DNA from: Ardenticatenales bacterium
Lineage (GTDB): Bacteria; Chloroflexota; Anaerolineae; Promineifilales; Promineifilaceae
Length of the DNA stretch: 64,000 nt
Assembly (NCBI GenBank): GCA_020634575.1
Contig: JACKBM010000023.1
Coordinates: forward strand, 1-64,000
Reading direction: 5' to 3'
Below are positions 17,613-26,093 of this stretch, piece by piece; the first letter of the stretch is position 1; every line of letters begins with the position of its first letter. The position numbers were made by a program, and so were the translations under genes. Below the pieces are notes generated by a model, which was given only the letters and a program-made list of their open reading frames with translations, searched no databases and was not told the DNA's origin.

Positions 17613-18707
17613 ATGTCTTTCAATCGTGCCAAATCCGTAACCTGGGAAACAGAACTCCTCCGGCTGGCCAGCCAGGCCCGCGAACAAAACCAGGTGGTAG
17701 AACCGCTCAAAATAGATGGCCGCGACTTGGCGCAGGCCTATCAACATTGTACCGCGATTACCAAACAGCATAGCCGCACTTTTTTTATGGCTTCAGCCTT
17801 ATTACCGACGCCTCAGCGGCGAGCCGTCAGGGCACTTTATGCTTTTTGCCGGGTCAGTGATGACCTGGTGGATGTCGCCAGTGACCAGCAACAGCAACGC
17901 ATTGAGCGTTGGCGCCACGAATGCACCCTGGCGCAACCGCCGGCACACAACCTGGTGGCCCTTGCCTGGGCTGATACGCGGACTGCTTATCGGATTCCTG
18001 GCCAATATGCCGAGCAGTTGATGGCCGGTGTGATCTCCGATCTTAGCCGTTCAAGGTATGAGACGTTTGCTCAGTTGACGCACTATTGTTACCGGGTGGC
18101 GTCTACTGTGGGCTTGATGGTGATGCATATCCTGGGCCATTCTGGACCAGAGGCGATGCCATACGCGATCAAGCTCGGCGTTGCTCTCCAGCTGACCAAT
18201 ATTCTGCGCGATGTCAGAGAGGATTGGCTGAAGGGGCGACTTTACCTGCCCCTGGAAGAGTTGCGGCTTTTTGAGATCTCCGGCGCTGACATTGCTCAGG
18301 GGTTGGTAAACAGGCGTTGGCAGGCCTTTATGCGTTTTCAGATTCAACGTACCCGGGCACTATATGCTGAGGCATTGCCCGGTGTGGCCTTGTTGGCGCC
18401 GGAGGGGCGCCTGGCGGTGACCGCTGCGGCCGAACTGTATCAGGCGATCCTGACTGATATTGAGGACCATGATTATGACGTGTTCAGCCGCCGGGCGTAC
18501 ACTTCGCAATGGCAGAAACTGATAAGACTACCCGGTATTTGGCGGCGCTGTCGACGTTATCAGGTGTCGGATCTCAAGGTCGCTGACGCACCGTCACAGC
18601 TTGATTTTTCGGGATCATGCGGTGCAGCTGCGCCACCGGCGCGTCCTGGGACAACCTTGCCTCTCCAACCTGATTCGGAACGAAAAAAACAGCCAGATCA
18701 AGAGTAA
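17613..18707 (+). CDS. crtB: Phytoene synthase
   Basis: A 364-residue squalene/phytoene synthase family enzyme that joins two geranylgeranyl diphosphates to phytoene, the first carotenoid step. The two Asp-rich substrate-binding motifs are visible: 'SDDLVDVASD' (about residues 88-97) and 'NILRDVREDW' (about 205). 'YALYAFCRVSDD'-like sequence around the first motif is diagnostic of the family. It has a C-terminal tail of about 40 residues beyond the usual end. AAGGA precedes the ATG. Its position just before the puf operon fits pigment supply for the antenna. Confidence 0.9.
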   Translation: MSFNRAKSVTWETELLRLASQAREQNQVVEPLKIDGRDLAQAYQHCTAITKQHSRTFFMASALLPTPQRRAVRALYAFCRVSDDLVDVASDQQQQRIERWRHECTLAQPPAHNLVALAWADTRTAYRIPGQYAEQLMAGVISDLSRSRYETFAQLTHYCYRVASTVGLMVMHILGHSGPEAMPYAIKLGVALQLTNILRDVREDWLKGRLYLPLEELRLFEISGADIAQGLVNRRWQAFMRFQIQRTRALYAEALPGVALLAPEGRLAVTAAAELYQAILTDIEDHDYDVFSRRAYTSQWQKLIRLPGIWRRCRRYQVSDLKVADAPSQLDFSGSCGAAAPPARPGTTLPLQPDSERKKQPDQE

Positions 18708-19200
18708 TCATCTGGACAAATCCCCAATCGCCGGGACGTCCAAAATGCCAATTCTTCTAGCAGTTAACGCTATTGACAACAGTTAGTACTGTGATACCAT
18801 TCAGATTATATTAATGAAAATATAGCCTTTTTCTTATGTTTTGGATGATGAAGGAGAGCAAATAATCAGTTTCTAGCACCGTTTCTCAAACTGTAGTCTC
18901 GTCTCGATCTATTCCTCGCTATTATCCTGTCTCTTATTTTGACCACAGTGATGTGCAGCAGGAAACGGTTTTAAGAAATTGATTGGTCAATTCGCATCCC
19001 CAACCTCAGCCTACCGGCCGGTTTGTCTTGCCCATCTGACCAAACAAGTCTGTATAGCTTCATATCGTGGTACCAACCAAAAAGGTGGTTGGCTTGTTTG
19101 TGTTTCCGCCTGCGGCCGCCAGGCCATGGGCTGCTGGCAATTTGTTTGCCGTTTTATTGGCGCCTCAGTTCGCTGAGAGCTTTTCAAGGAGAACTTGATA
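18708..19200. other. Upstream region and long leader of the puf operon
   Basis: 493 bp without a convincing gene. It holds the puf promoter (18773-18800), an AT-rich stretch to about 18840, and a leader of roughly 390 nt before pufB. A possible six-codon leader ORF (ATGATGAAGGAG...TAA, near 18846) is visible but unsupported. Confidence 0.6.
18773..18800 (+). promoter_or_regulatory. Probable puf promoter with dyad operator in the spacer
   Basis: A perfect TTGACA (18773-18778) is followed directly by the dyad ACAGT-TAGT-ACTGT (18779-18792), then TACCAT (18795-18800) as a weak -10. CAGTTA occurs twice, 19 bp apart (18761 and 18780). A dyad between -35 and -10 is the usual place for a MerR-type operator, but other regulators could bind there. 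Confidence 0.5.
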
Positions 19201-19383
19201 ATGGCCGAGCAAGACCGTTCAAACCCCTATAACAATGATCAGGTGCCGGACAAATGGAAGAATTTGTTCACCAATGATGAGTGGTATATGCACGACATCG
19301 TGGTGAAAGCAACCTATGGCTTCCTGGGTATCGCGATCATTGCCCACATTCTCGTTTACATGTGGAGACCGTGGCTGCCCTAG
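19201..19383 (+). CDS. pufB: Light-harvesting complex beta polypeptide
   Basis: A 60-residue antenna beta subunit. It has a polar N-terminus, one membrane helix with the bacteriochlorophyll-binding His in '[17 protein letters not shown]', and the diagnostic C-terminal 'WRPWL'. The ATG at 19201 follows AAGGAGAAC; an in-frame TTG two codons upstream is rejected. It forms the ring around the reaction centre together with PufA. It is the first gene of the puf operon. Confidence 0.95.
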   Translation: MAEQDRSNPYNNDQVPDKWKNLFTNDEWYMHDIVVKATYGFLGIAIIAHILVYMWRPWLP

Positions 19384-19483
19384 GCACCCGAACCCGGCAC
19401 CTTGCTTAAGCACCGTGAGCAGCGTGCCCCCAAATGCACCGTACTTACAGAAATTATTGTCATTCGAATAGGAGAGGTTTCTA

Positions 19484-19636
19484 ATGGCAGAACAGCACAA
19501 CTTACCCCAACGGCCAGAACGTCCAATTGAATTTCGCACCATTCTGTTCCTGTACATCTTGCTTGGTGCAGGAATGGCATTGCTAATCCATTTCATTCTT
19601 CTGAGCACGCCAGCCTATAACTGGCTGGCAGGCTAG
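19484..19636 (+). CDS. pufA: Light-harvesting complex alpha polypeptide
   Basis: A 50-residue antenna alpha subunit. The single membrane helix has the pigment-binding His in 'ALLIHFILLSTPAYNWL', and 'LLST..YNWL' is the family signature. The ATG at 19484 is preceded by AGGAGAGG. It lies 100 bp after pufB. The gap between the two (19384-19483) holds no gene. Confidence 0.95.
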   Translation: MAEQHNLPQRPERPIEFRTILFLYILLGAGMALLIHFILLSTPAYNWLAG

Positions 19637-20083
19637 AAGAAAGCCAACCGGACTAGCTATGTGGCGTGGCCTGACCAATTCAGATTTATCTGAGGCCTGA
19701 CACCCCGTCGATAGCTTTAGCGACAACTGAAGATTGAGTGGCCGTGAGGCTTGCCGTGGCCCGTTTCATGGTGGCGGGTGGTGTCTGATGGCCTCTCTTC
19801 TTTGTGTTTGCTTTGTCACCGAGCACACAAGAGTTCTTTTTGTGCGCCAGTATCCTGATGTGATCTGTTGGTGGGTGATGTAAAGCCAGCCCCTCAGGGG
19901 GTTGGCTAAGTCATTGCTCTTCCCGCCGCCAGCCTGGCTGGGCCGGTGTGAATTGCCATTTGTAATCCCATCATTTCCCGCTGACATAAGCGCTATCTTT
20001 GCCATTTGACAGCAACAGCGCAGATGGTTGCCTATGTGCAGTAATGACACATTTGGTTGGTTCAAATTAAGGAGAGGCAACCT
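19637..20083. other. Intercistronic region between pufA and pufLM
   Basis: 447 bp with no gene. It contains TCAGATTTATCTGA (a 5-6-bp hairpin near 19680) and a stronger 10-bp hairpin at 19884-19907. In other phototrophs the space after the antenna genes holds mRNA-stabilising hairpins that keep antenna transcript above reaction-centre transcript, and that role is plausible here. Confidence 0.6.
19884..19907 (+). promoter_or_regulatory. Intercistronic hairpin in puf mRNA
   Basis: AGCCAGCCCC (19884-19893), loop TCA, then GGGG(G)TTGGCT (to 19907) forms a 10-bp stem with one G-U pair and a bulge. No T run follows, so it is more likely an mRNA stability element or attenuator than a full terminator. 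Confidence 0.5.
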
Positions 20084-21973
20084 GTGACTACAGAATATGT
20101 TACCCCATCAGTCATTCCGCAAAAGCCCAGTATTGAGGGCGAGCGGCCCGCCATAGATCGGGTGCCTGAAGGCGAGGCGATTCCCTTTGCCGAAGTTGAA
20201 AAACAGTATCGCCGTCCAGGCGGCACCTTGCTGGCGGCGGCCATCGGCGCTGATCCTTTTGATTTCTGGATTGGTCGCTTTTACGTTGGGGCGTTTGGCG
20301 TCTTATCGCTTGTCGGCATTTTCTTCGGCGTAGCTGCATATCTATATCAAGCCTGGGTCGTTGAAGGCGCTTACAATCTGCTGAGGGCCCGTATCGATCC
20401 GCCGCCGGTAAGTAATGGTCTGCGCTTCGCCGCCGCTGGCGAGCCAGGCTTCTTCTGGCAACTGATCGTGATTTTTGCCACCATTGCATTCCTGGGCTGG
20501 CTATTGCGCCAGGTGGATATTTCCCGCAAACTCGGTATGAGCTATGAGATCCCGATCGCCTATGGCGCCGTGGTGACCTCATGGCTTACCCTGCAATGGC
20601 TCAGACCACTGGCCATGGGCGCCTGGGGCAACGGTTTCCCGCTAGGTATTACCCACCATCTGGACTGGGTTTCCAACGTGGGTTACCAATATTACAATTT
20701 CTTCTTTAACCCATTCCATGCGATCGGTATCTCGCTGCTATTTACCTCAACCCTGATACTGGCGATGCATGGCTCCGCTATCCTGAGCGCAGTAGATAAG
20801 CCCAATGTGAACGAGCGCAATGTCGATGGCTTCTGGCGCAATCTGCTGGGCTACAGCATTGGCGAAGTGGGTATCCACCGGCTCGGTTTCTGGCTGGCGA
20901 TGGCGGCTGTTTTGTTCGCCAATATCTGTATCTTTCTTTCAGGCACGCTGGTCTATAACTGGGCGGGCTTCTGGAAGTTTTTTGATGGTCTGCCGTTCTG
21001 GGAAGGCGCCGCTGCCGGCACCTTACTGTTAGGCGGTGGGGCAGTGGCTGGTGTCGTCTGGCGCGGCCGTAGCCAGGCCAAAGTCGATATGGATGAGGTT
21101 GAATATGGTGGGCGCGGTATCGATGGCACGGCGCTGCGCAAGACCTACCATGTCCCATTTCTCAACCGTCTGTTTGGCGTTGGCCAGGTGGGGCCCGTTT
21201 ACCTGGGCGTCGCCGGCGCTATCGCAGCTGTCTTTGGCGGCTTCGCCGTGTTTATCATCCTGGAAAACTATCTTTTCCAGGTTGGTTACAATCCCATCCT
21301 TTTCCTGAGAGAGTTCTTTGTCCTGACGGTTAATCCGCCGGCGATGAGCTACGGGCTGGGTATGGCGCCGTGGCGCGAAGGGGGGGCCTGGATAGTATCG
21401 ACCTTCCTTATTAATGTCTGCGTCGTGGCCTGGTGGGTTCGTGTTTATGGCCGGGCCAAAGCGGCCGGGTTGCGTCCCAGTTTGGCCTATGCATTCGCTT
21501 CCGCGCTCTTTCTCTACTTCGTTATCTACCTGGTCCGTCCCCTGATGATTGGGAACTGGGCGCAGGCCCCGGGTCAGGGATTCAAGGCCTTGCTTGACTG
21601 GACCAACAATGTCAGCATCCAGTTTGGCAACTTCTACTACAACCCGTTCCACATGATCTCCATCTTCTTTCTGCTTGGCTCTACGCTGCTGCTGGCGATG
21701 CATGGCGCCACGATTGTGGCGACGTCCAAGTATGGCTCTCATCGTGAGATTGAAGAGATGATGGCAGAAGGTTCGGGAACGCATCGAGCCCAGCTTTTCT
21801 GGCGCTGGACCATGGGGTTCAACGTCAACTCCAAGACTATTCATGATTGGTGCTGGTGGTTTGCCATTATGACCGTGATTGCCGGTGGTATTGGTCTGCT
21901 GCTTTCGGGCACGGTCATTACCGATTGGTATAGCTGGGCGCAAGGCATCGGCATTGTCGCGCCGTTACCTTAA
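20084..21973 (+). CDS. pufLM: Fused photosynthetic reaction centre L and M subunits
   Basis: A 629-residue type-II reaction centre in which L (about 1-330) and M (about 340-629) are one frame, as described for Roseiflexus, where the product is cut into two chains. L ligands: His192 in 'HHLDW' (L153 type), 'NPFH' (L173), 'MHGS' (L190), 'GIHR' (L230). M ligands: 'NPFH' (M202), 'MHGA' (M219), 'TIHDW' (M266). The M182 His is Leu503 in 'ALLDW', as in Chloroflexus, which predicts a bacteriopheophytin at that site. The M210 position is also Leu. The GTG start at 20084 has GGAGAGG before it. Confidence 0.95.
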   Translation: MTTEYVTPSVIPQKPSIEGERPAIDRVPEGEAIPFAEVEKQYRRPGGTLLAAAIGADPFDFWIGRFYVGAFGVLSLVGIFFGVAAYLYQAWVVEGAYNLLRARIDPPPVSNGLRFAAAGEPGFFWQLIVIFATIAFLGWLLRQVDISRKLGMSYEIPIAYGAVVTSWLTLQWLRPLAMGAWGNGFPLGITHHLDWVSNVGYQYYNFFFNPFHAIGISLLFTSTLILAMHGSAILSAVDKPNVNERNVDGFWRNLLGYSIGEVGIHRLGFWLAMAAVLFANICIFLSGTLVYNWAGFWKFFDGLPFWEGAAAGTLLLGGGAVAGVVWRGRSQAKVDMDEVEYGGRGIDGTALRKTYHVPFLNRLFGVGQVGPVYLGVAGAIAAVFGGFAVFIILENYLFQVGYNPILFLREFFVLTVNPPAMSYGLGMAPWREGGAWIVSTFLINVCVVAWWVRVYGRAKAAGLRPSLAYAFASALFLYFVIYLVRPLMIGNWAQAPGQGFKALLDWTNNVSIQFGNFYYNPFHMISIFFLLGSTLLLAMHGATIVATSKYGSHREIEEMMAEGSGTHRAQLFWRWTMGFNVNSKTIHDWCWWFAIMTVIAGGIGLLLSGTVITDWYSWAQGIGIVAPLP

Positions 21974-21984
21974 AGGAGAACATT

Positions 21985-22935
21985 ATGCGTGGCGGCATTA
22001 AATATCCCGGTAGCCAGAATGCCCGTTTCTGGGTTGTGTTCATATTAATAACGATGTTGCTGTTGAGCGGTGCGCTGTGGGTTATCGGTTTTATCGGTGG
22101 CACGGCTGTGGCCGCTGCCGACGAAGAGATCGCCCTCAACCAGGCTTACATCAACTACTCAACCGCCGGCGACTATATCCAGCCGGAATCGGTCGCGGCG
22201 GTGCAGGCGTATATCGCCCAGTATCCCGAGCCACAGAATGTCAAGGTCCTGACTGGCCTCAACACGTCGCAGGTCTGGAGTTTCATGACCAACTTTGTGG
22301 CAGGTGGTTTACAGGTCGACTGTACCTATTGTCACAACATCAACAATTTCGGCGCTGATGGCGCTGAAATTGGTGATGATATCGTGGCGGCTCGCAAGGA
22401 CAATGCACGTTTGCATCTGCAAATGGTGGCCGATCTGAATCAGAATTGGCTGACGCAGTTGGCCGCCATTGAAGGCAAGCAACCCTCTGGCGCCCAGATC
22501 ATCTGCGCGACATGTCATCTGGGGCAGCCGAAGCCAGTGGCCTGGCCAGACGAGCTTCATGCGTTGCCGGATGATTATCGGCTACCGCTGGACAATCTGG
22601 ATGTACTTCTGGTTACCGGTAATCTGGATGTCTCGTTGGATGCGGTTCAGTATAACCAGCACACGATGTATCACATGAGTGAGAGCCTGGGTGTGGGTTG
22701 TACGCATTGCCATAACTCTCGCTATTTCCCCAGCTGGGAACAGCCGGCGAAATATTACGGCCTGACGATGCTTCAGATGGCGCAGCACATTCGGGGTAAT
22801 TACCAGGAATCGATGAATGGGCAGGAACCTTCCTGCTTCCTCTGTCATCGCAACCAGGTCCGGCCGCCGGGTGCTGCTCAGGCAGAGATCTTTTTGCCTG
22901 AGGTCTTGCGCTCAAGTTTTGGCGCGACTGAATAA
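21985..22935 (+). CDS. pufC: Reaction-centre tetraheme cytochrome c subunit
   Basis: A 316-residue cytochrome. One N-terminal membrane anchor (about residues 12-38) is followed by a periplasmic domain with four CxxCH heme sites: 'CTYCH', 'CATCH', 'CTHCH' and 'CFLCH'. It reduces the photo-oxidised special pair and receives electrons from a soluble carrier, probably the blue copper protein encoded at 12804. There is no lipobox, so anchoring is by the helix. AAGGAG precedes the ATG, 11 bp after pufLM. Confidence 0.95.
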   Translation: MRGGIKYPGSQNARFWVVFILITMLLLSGALWVIGFIGGTAVAAADEEIALNQAYINYSTAGDYIQPESVAAVQAYIAQYPEPQNVKVLTGLNTSQVWSFMTNFVAGGLQVDCTYCHNINNFGADGAEIGDDIVAARKDNARLHLQMVADLNQNWLTQLAAIEGKQPSGAQIICATCHLGQPKPVAWPDELHALPDDYRLPLDNLDVLLVTGNLDVSLDAVQYNQHTMYHMSESLGVGCTHCHNSRYFPSWEQPAKYYGLTMLQMAQHIRGNYQESMNGQEPSCFLCHRNQVRPPGAAQAEIFLPEVLRSSFGATE

Positions 22936-23065
22936 GGGTTTTGCTATTGCGTCGTTCAGGTTAATTGTGGAAACAGGCTTTCATATGATCGCCAGAGGAT
23001 ACCGGTTAAGCACCGCTCTACCAAAGGTTGATTTCATGTTGGCCACAGGAATGTGACTTTACAAT

Positions 23066-23980
23066 ATGATTTCAGTTGATACACCTTCATCGCCGACTCA
23101 ACTTACCCAACCGCCGGTATTACGTCGTTCACTGATCCTGATGAAGCCGATCACCTGGTTCGGGCCAATGTGGGCTTTCCTGTGCGGCGCCATCGCCAGT
23201 GGAGCAACTGGCTGGTCGTGGCAAAGTGTGGGGTATGTCTTACTGGGCGTTATGATGGCGGGGCCTGTTCTGTGCGGTTTCTCTCAGGTCATCAATGATT
23301 ACTTTGATAAGGAAATTGATGCCGTCAATGAGCCGTACCGATTGGTACCGGCCGGTCTTGTTTCCACCTCGCAAATTCTAGTCACAGCGTTGTTTCTGCT
23401 GGTCATCGGCTTATGCCTGGCTGGCATCTTCAATGTGCGTGTCCTGACCCTGGTCGTTGTGGGCCAGATCCTGGCCCTGATCTACAGCGCACCCCCGGTT
23501 CGGGCCAAACGCAACGGCTGGGTTGGTAATGCGATGGCGGCGTTCTCCTACGAGGGGCTGGCCTGGATGGCGGGGCATGTTGCCTTTGCCTCCCTGACCT
23601 GGCCGTCCGTGCTGATCGCCATTCTCTATTCGTTAGGCGCCCATGGCATCATGAGCATCAACGATTATAAAAGCATGGCCGGGGATCGTGAGGGCGGTTT
23701 ACTCACGATCCCGGTTCGCTATGGGCCGCAGCGGGCGGCCTGGCTGATCCTGGCGACGATGAACGTGGCCCAGCTAGCGGTGATTGCCGCTTTTGTCTAC
23801 TGGGGCCACGGCTGGATCGCTCTGGTCATCGCGCTCATCCTGCTGGCTCAATTGCCAACGCAGCGCGCCTTTGTCCAGCAGCCGGAGGAAAACTATCTCA
23901 AATTCAGTGCTATCGGCGTAAGTTTTTACGTTTGGGGCATGATGGCTGCAGCTATTGGCCTGCATTACTTCGGCAGTTAA
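23066..23980 (+). CDS. bchG: Bacteriochlorophyll synthase
   Basis: A 304-residue UbiA-family prenyltransferase with about eight membrane segments. It attaches the geranylgeranyl or phytyl chain to bacteriochlorophyllide. The two Asp-rich motifs are 'INDYFDKEIDAVNEPYRLVP' (about residues 75-95) and 'INDYKSMAGDREGG' (about 195-210), both typical of BchG/ChlG. It lies 130 bp after pufC and 32 bp before bchP, its partner step. Confidence 0.93.
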   Translation: MISVDTPSSPTQLTQPPVLRRSLILMKPITWFGPMWAFLCGAIASGATGWSWQSVGYVLLGVMMAGPVLCGFSQVINDYFDKEIDAVNEPYRLVPAGLVSTSQILVTALFLLVIGLCLAGIFNVRVLTLVVVGQILALIYSAPPVRAKRNGWVGNAMAAFSYEGLAWMAGHVAFASLTWPSVLIAILYSLGAHGIMSINDYKSMAGDREGGLLTIPVRYGPQRAAWLILATMNVAQLAVIAAFVYWGHGWIALVIALILLAQLPTQRAFVQQPEENYLKFSAIGVSFYVWGMMAAAIGLHYFGS

Positions 23981-24012
23981 GGTCCTTGGCGACGTAGAAG
24001 GGAGGAGCTTCG

Positions 24013-25227
24013 GTGAAACCAATTCTAGTGGTCGGCGCGTCGGTAGGGGGGGCCACAGCCGCAAATACTTTGGCTCAGGCTGGCTTGCCCGTCATCATGT
24101 TGGAGCGCGACCTTGCCTGGGTAAAGCCTTGTGGCGGCGCCCTGCCACCTAAGGCGTTTGTAGAGTTCGATCTGCCGGAGTCGTTGATCTCACGGAAGGT
24201 TTACAAAACTCTCATTCATTCCCCGTCTGATCGTTGTGTGGAAATTGAGGTGGCCGGCCGGGAGCGGAGCGCGAGCGACTATGTCGCCATGGCCTGTCGT
24301 GAAGATCTGGATCCCTACCTGCGCCAGCGGGCGCTGAACAACGGGGCCGATCTCATAGAAGGGCAACTGCTTGAACTGGAACGGCAGGCAGATGGCGTCC
24401 TGGCTACCTACCGGGACAAGGCCAGCAAGCAAAAGAAAACGATGCTGGTCGAGGTTGTTATTGGCGCCGATGGTGCTTATTCGACGACGGCGCGGGCCCT
24501 GGGTTTGGATAGATTGCCCCGTTGTATCGCCATTCAGGAGCGCATCCGCCTGCCCGCCGACAAGATGGCCCAATGGGAAGATTCCGCTGACCTTTATCTT
24601 GGGCATGATGTCAGCCCGGACCTTTATGCCTGGGTTTTTCCGAAATCTGACCATATCGCCGTGGGTTGTGGCGCCGGACCGGGTAATACGGCTGAAGCAA
24701 GGCAACTGCTGGCCAATCTGAAAGAACGCATTGCCTCTCAGCTTGCTGGTGGTGAAGTCTTTCTGGAAGAGGCACATGCCCTGCCGATGCATCCTCGCAA
24801 ACATATCGCCTTTGAACGAGCCATGCTGGTTGGTGATGCCGCCGGTCTTGTCGTCGGCACCTCTGGTGAAGGGATTTATTGGGCGATGAAGAGTGGCCAT
24901 CAGGCGGCCCAGACGCTCATTGAAGTCTTGCCCGATGTATCAGAGCGAGCATTGCGCCGTTATGAGAAGCTCTGGTGGCGCCAATACGGCACCATGTATC
25001 GCTTTTTACGCTGGCTGCAGAAATGGGGTTATGGCAATGAGCGGCAGATGGAGGTTTTTACCGACATGTGCCGTAATAAGGATGTGCAGGAACTCACCTT
25101 TGAGTCTTACATGCACAAGAATATGGCGCCGGTCTCCTGGTTTGCGCAGCTGCGTATGACGGCTGACATCATGCAGGCGCAGGCCCGCTACTATCTATTG
25201 CCCAGACCAAGACGGGTGGCGCCGTGA
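24013..25227 (+). CDS. bchP: Geranylgeranyl reductase (bacteriochlorophyll tail)
   Basis: A 404-residue flavoprotein. The FAD-binding motif 'VVGASVGGATAANTLAQAG' lies at residues 5-23, and the family motifs 'WVKPCGGALPPKAF' and 'MLVGDAAGLVVGTSGEGI' are visible. It reduces the geranylgeranyl chain to phytyl. The GTG start at 24013 is preceded by GGGAGGAG. Its stop overlaps the next start by 4 bp (GTGA). Confidence 0.92.
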   Translation: MKPILVVGASVGGATAANTLAQAGLPVIMLERDLAWVKPCGGALPPKAFVEFDLPESLISRKVYKTLIHSPSDRCVEIEVAGRERSASDYVAMACREDLDPYLRQRALNNGADLIEGQLLELERQADGVLATYRDKASKQKKTMLVEVVIGADGAYSTTARALGLDRLPRCIAIQERIRLPADKMAQWEDSADLYLGHDVSPDLYAWVFPKSDHIAVGCGAGPGNTAEARQLLANLKERIASQLAGGEVFLEEAHALPMHPRKHIAFERAMLVGDAAGLVVGTSGEGIYWAMKSGHQAAQTLIEVLPDVSERALRRYEKLWWRQYGTMYRFLRWLQKWGYGNERQMEVFTDMCRNKDVQELTFESYMHKNMAPVSWFAQLRMTADIMQAQARYYLLPRPRRVAP

Positions 25228-26093
25228 GGGGAAGTTTCGTGCTGCCGGTGTTGTTCGCCGCTTTTGCCTGGTGGTTTGTGACGGGCCTCATCTTCCTGGC
25301 CTATGGGCGCTCCCGGCGCGTCACAACACTCTTTTTCCTGGGTGCATCTGTTGTCATGATGTTGGCCCTGGCCGGTTTTGTTTATGCCGGAGCGCAGGAG
25401 ACAGTTGCCGGTGTTTACCTGAGCCTGATTTGCGGCATCTTGCTATGGGGCTGGCAGGTGGCCAGCTATTACCTGGGTTTTGTGACCGGACCCGAGGGCA
25501 GCGTGCCGTTTCCCGCCGTTCCCCGCAACCAGCAATTCCCTCTTTGGCATCGCTTTCGCAATGTATTCCGCGCCAGTGCTCACCATGAGCTGTTAGCCGT
25601 ACTCTTTCTTGTCGTAATGGCCTTGCTGAGCTTTGACGCCGCCCATCGTTGGGGCCTGTGGGTCTACCTGACACTGTGGAGTATGCACGGGCTGGCCCGG
25701 TTGAATGTCTTTTTTGGCGTCCGCAATTTTCGTTTCGAGATGCTGCCAGCCCATCTGCACCGGCTGGACCAGTTTGTGAACAAGAAAGCGCACAATCCCC
25801 TTTCAGCCGCCATTGTTATTTTTGGCTGTGTGGCTGTTCTGGTGCTCATTTACCAGGGCATTGTCCCGGCGGCCGGCCCAACGCAACGAATCGGCGCCTG
25901 GGTTTTGGGGACGTTGATCCTGTTAGGTGTTGTGGAAAACCTTTTGTTGGTGCTGCCGGTGAATTTTGTTCTCTGGGGCTGGCGCACCCGTCCGCTGCCT
26001 GTGGGCGAGCGACCAGATGCTTCGCGCCAGGCGCCGGCGCCGCGGACACTGGCGCCGCTACCTGAACGCATCGCCAAGGGGATGGGCAAATGA
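25224..26093 (+). CDS. puhE: PuhE-like photosynthetic complex assembly protein (DUF3623)
   Basis: A 289-residue membrane protein with about seven segments. The pattern matches the DUF3623 'photosynthetic complex assembly protein 2' family: 'WWFVTGL', 'LWGWQVASYYLGFVTGP', 'HHELL', 'LARLNVFFGVRNF' and 'LPAHLHRL'. In proteobacteria puhE sits beside puhA (reaction centre H subunit), which is absent from this window and not found in Chloroflexota reaction centres. It overlaps its neighbours by 4 bp on both sides, so it is tightly coupled to bchP and the hydrolase. The symbol rests on pattern memory, not a search. Confidence 0.78.
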   Translation: MRGSFVLPVLFAAFAWWFVTGLIFLAYGRSRRVTTLFFLGASVVMMLALAGFVYAGAQETVAGVYLSLICGILLWGWQVASYYLGFVTGPEGSVPFPAVPRNQQFPLWHRFRNVFRASAHHELLAVLFLVVMALLSFDAAHRWGLWVYLTLWSMHGLARLNVFFGVRNFRFEMLPAHLHRLDQFVNKKAHNPLSAAIVIFGCVAVLVLIYQGIVPAAGPTQRIGAWVLGTLILLGVVENLLLVLPVNFVLWGWRTRPLPVGERPDASRQAPAPRTLAPLPERIAKGMGK

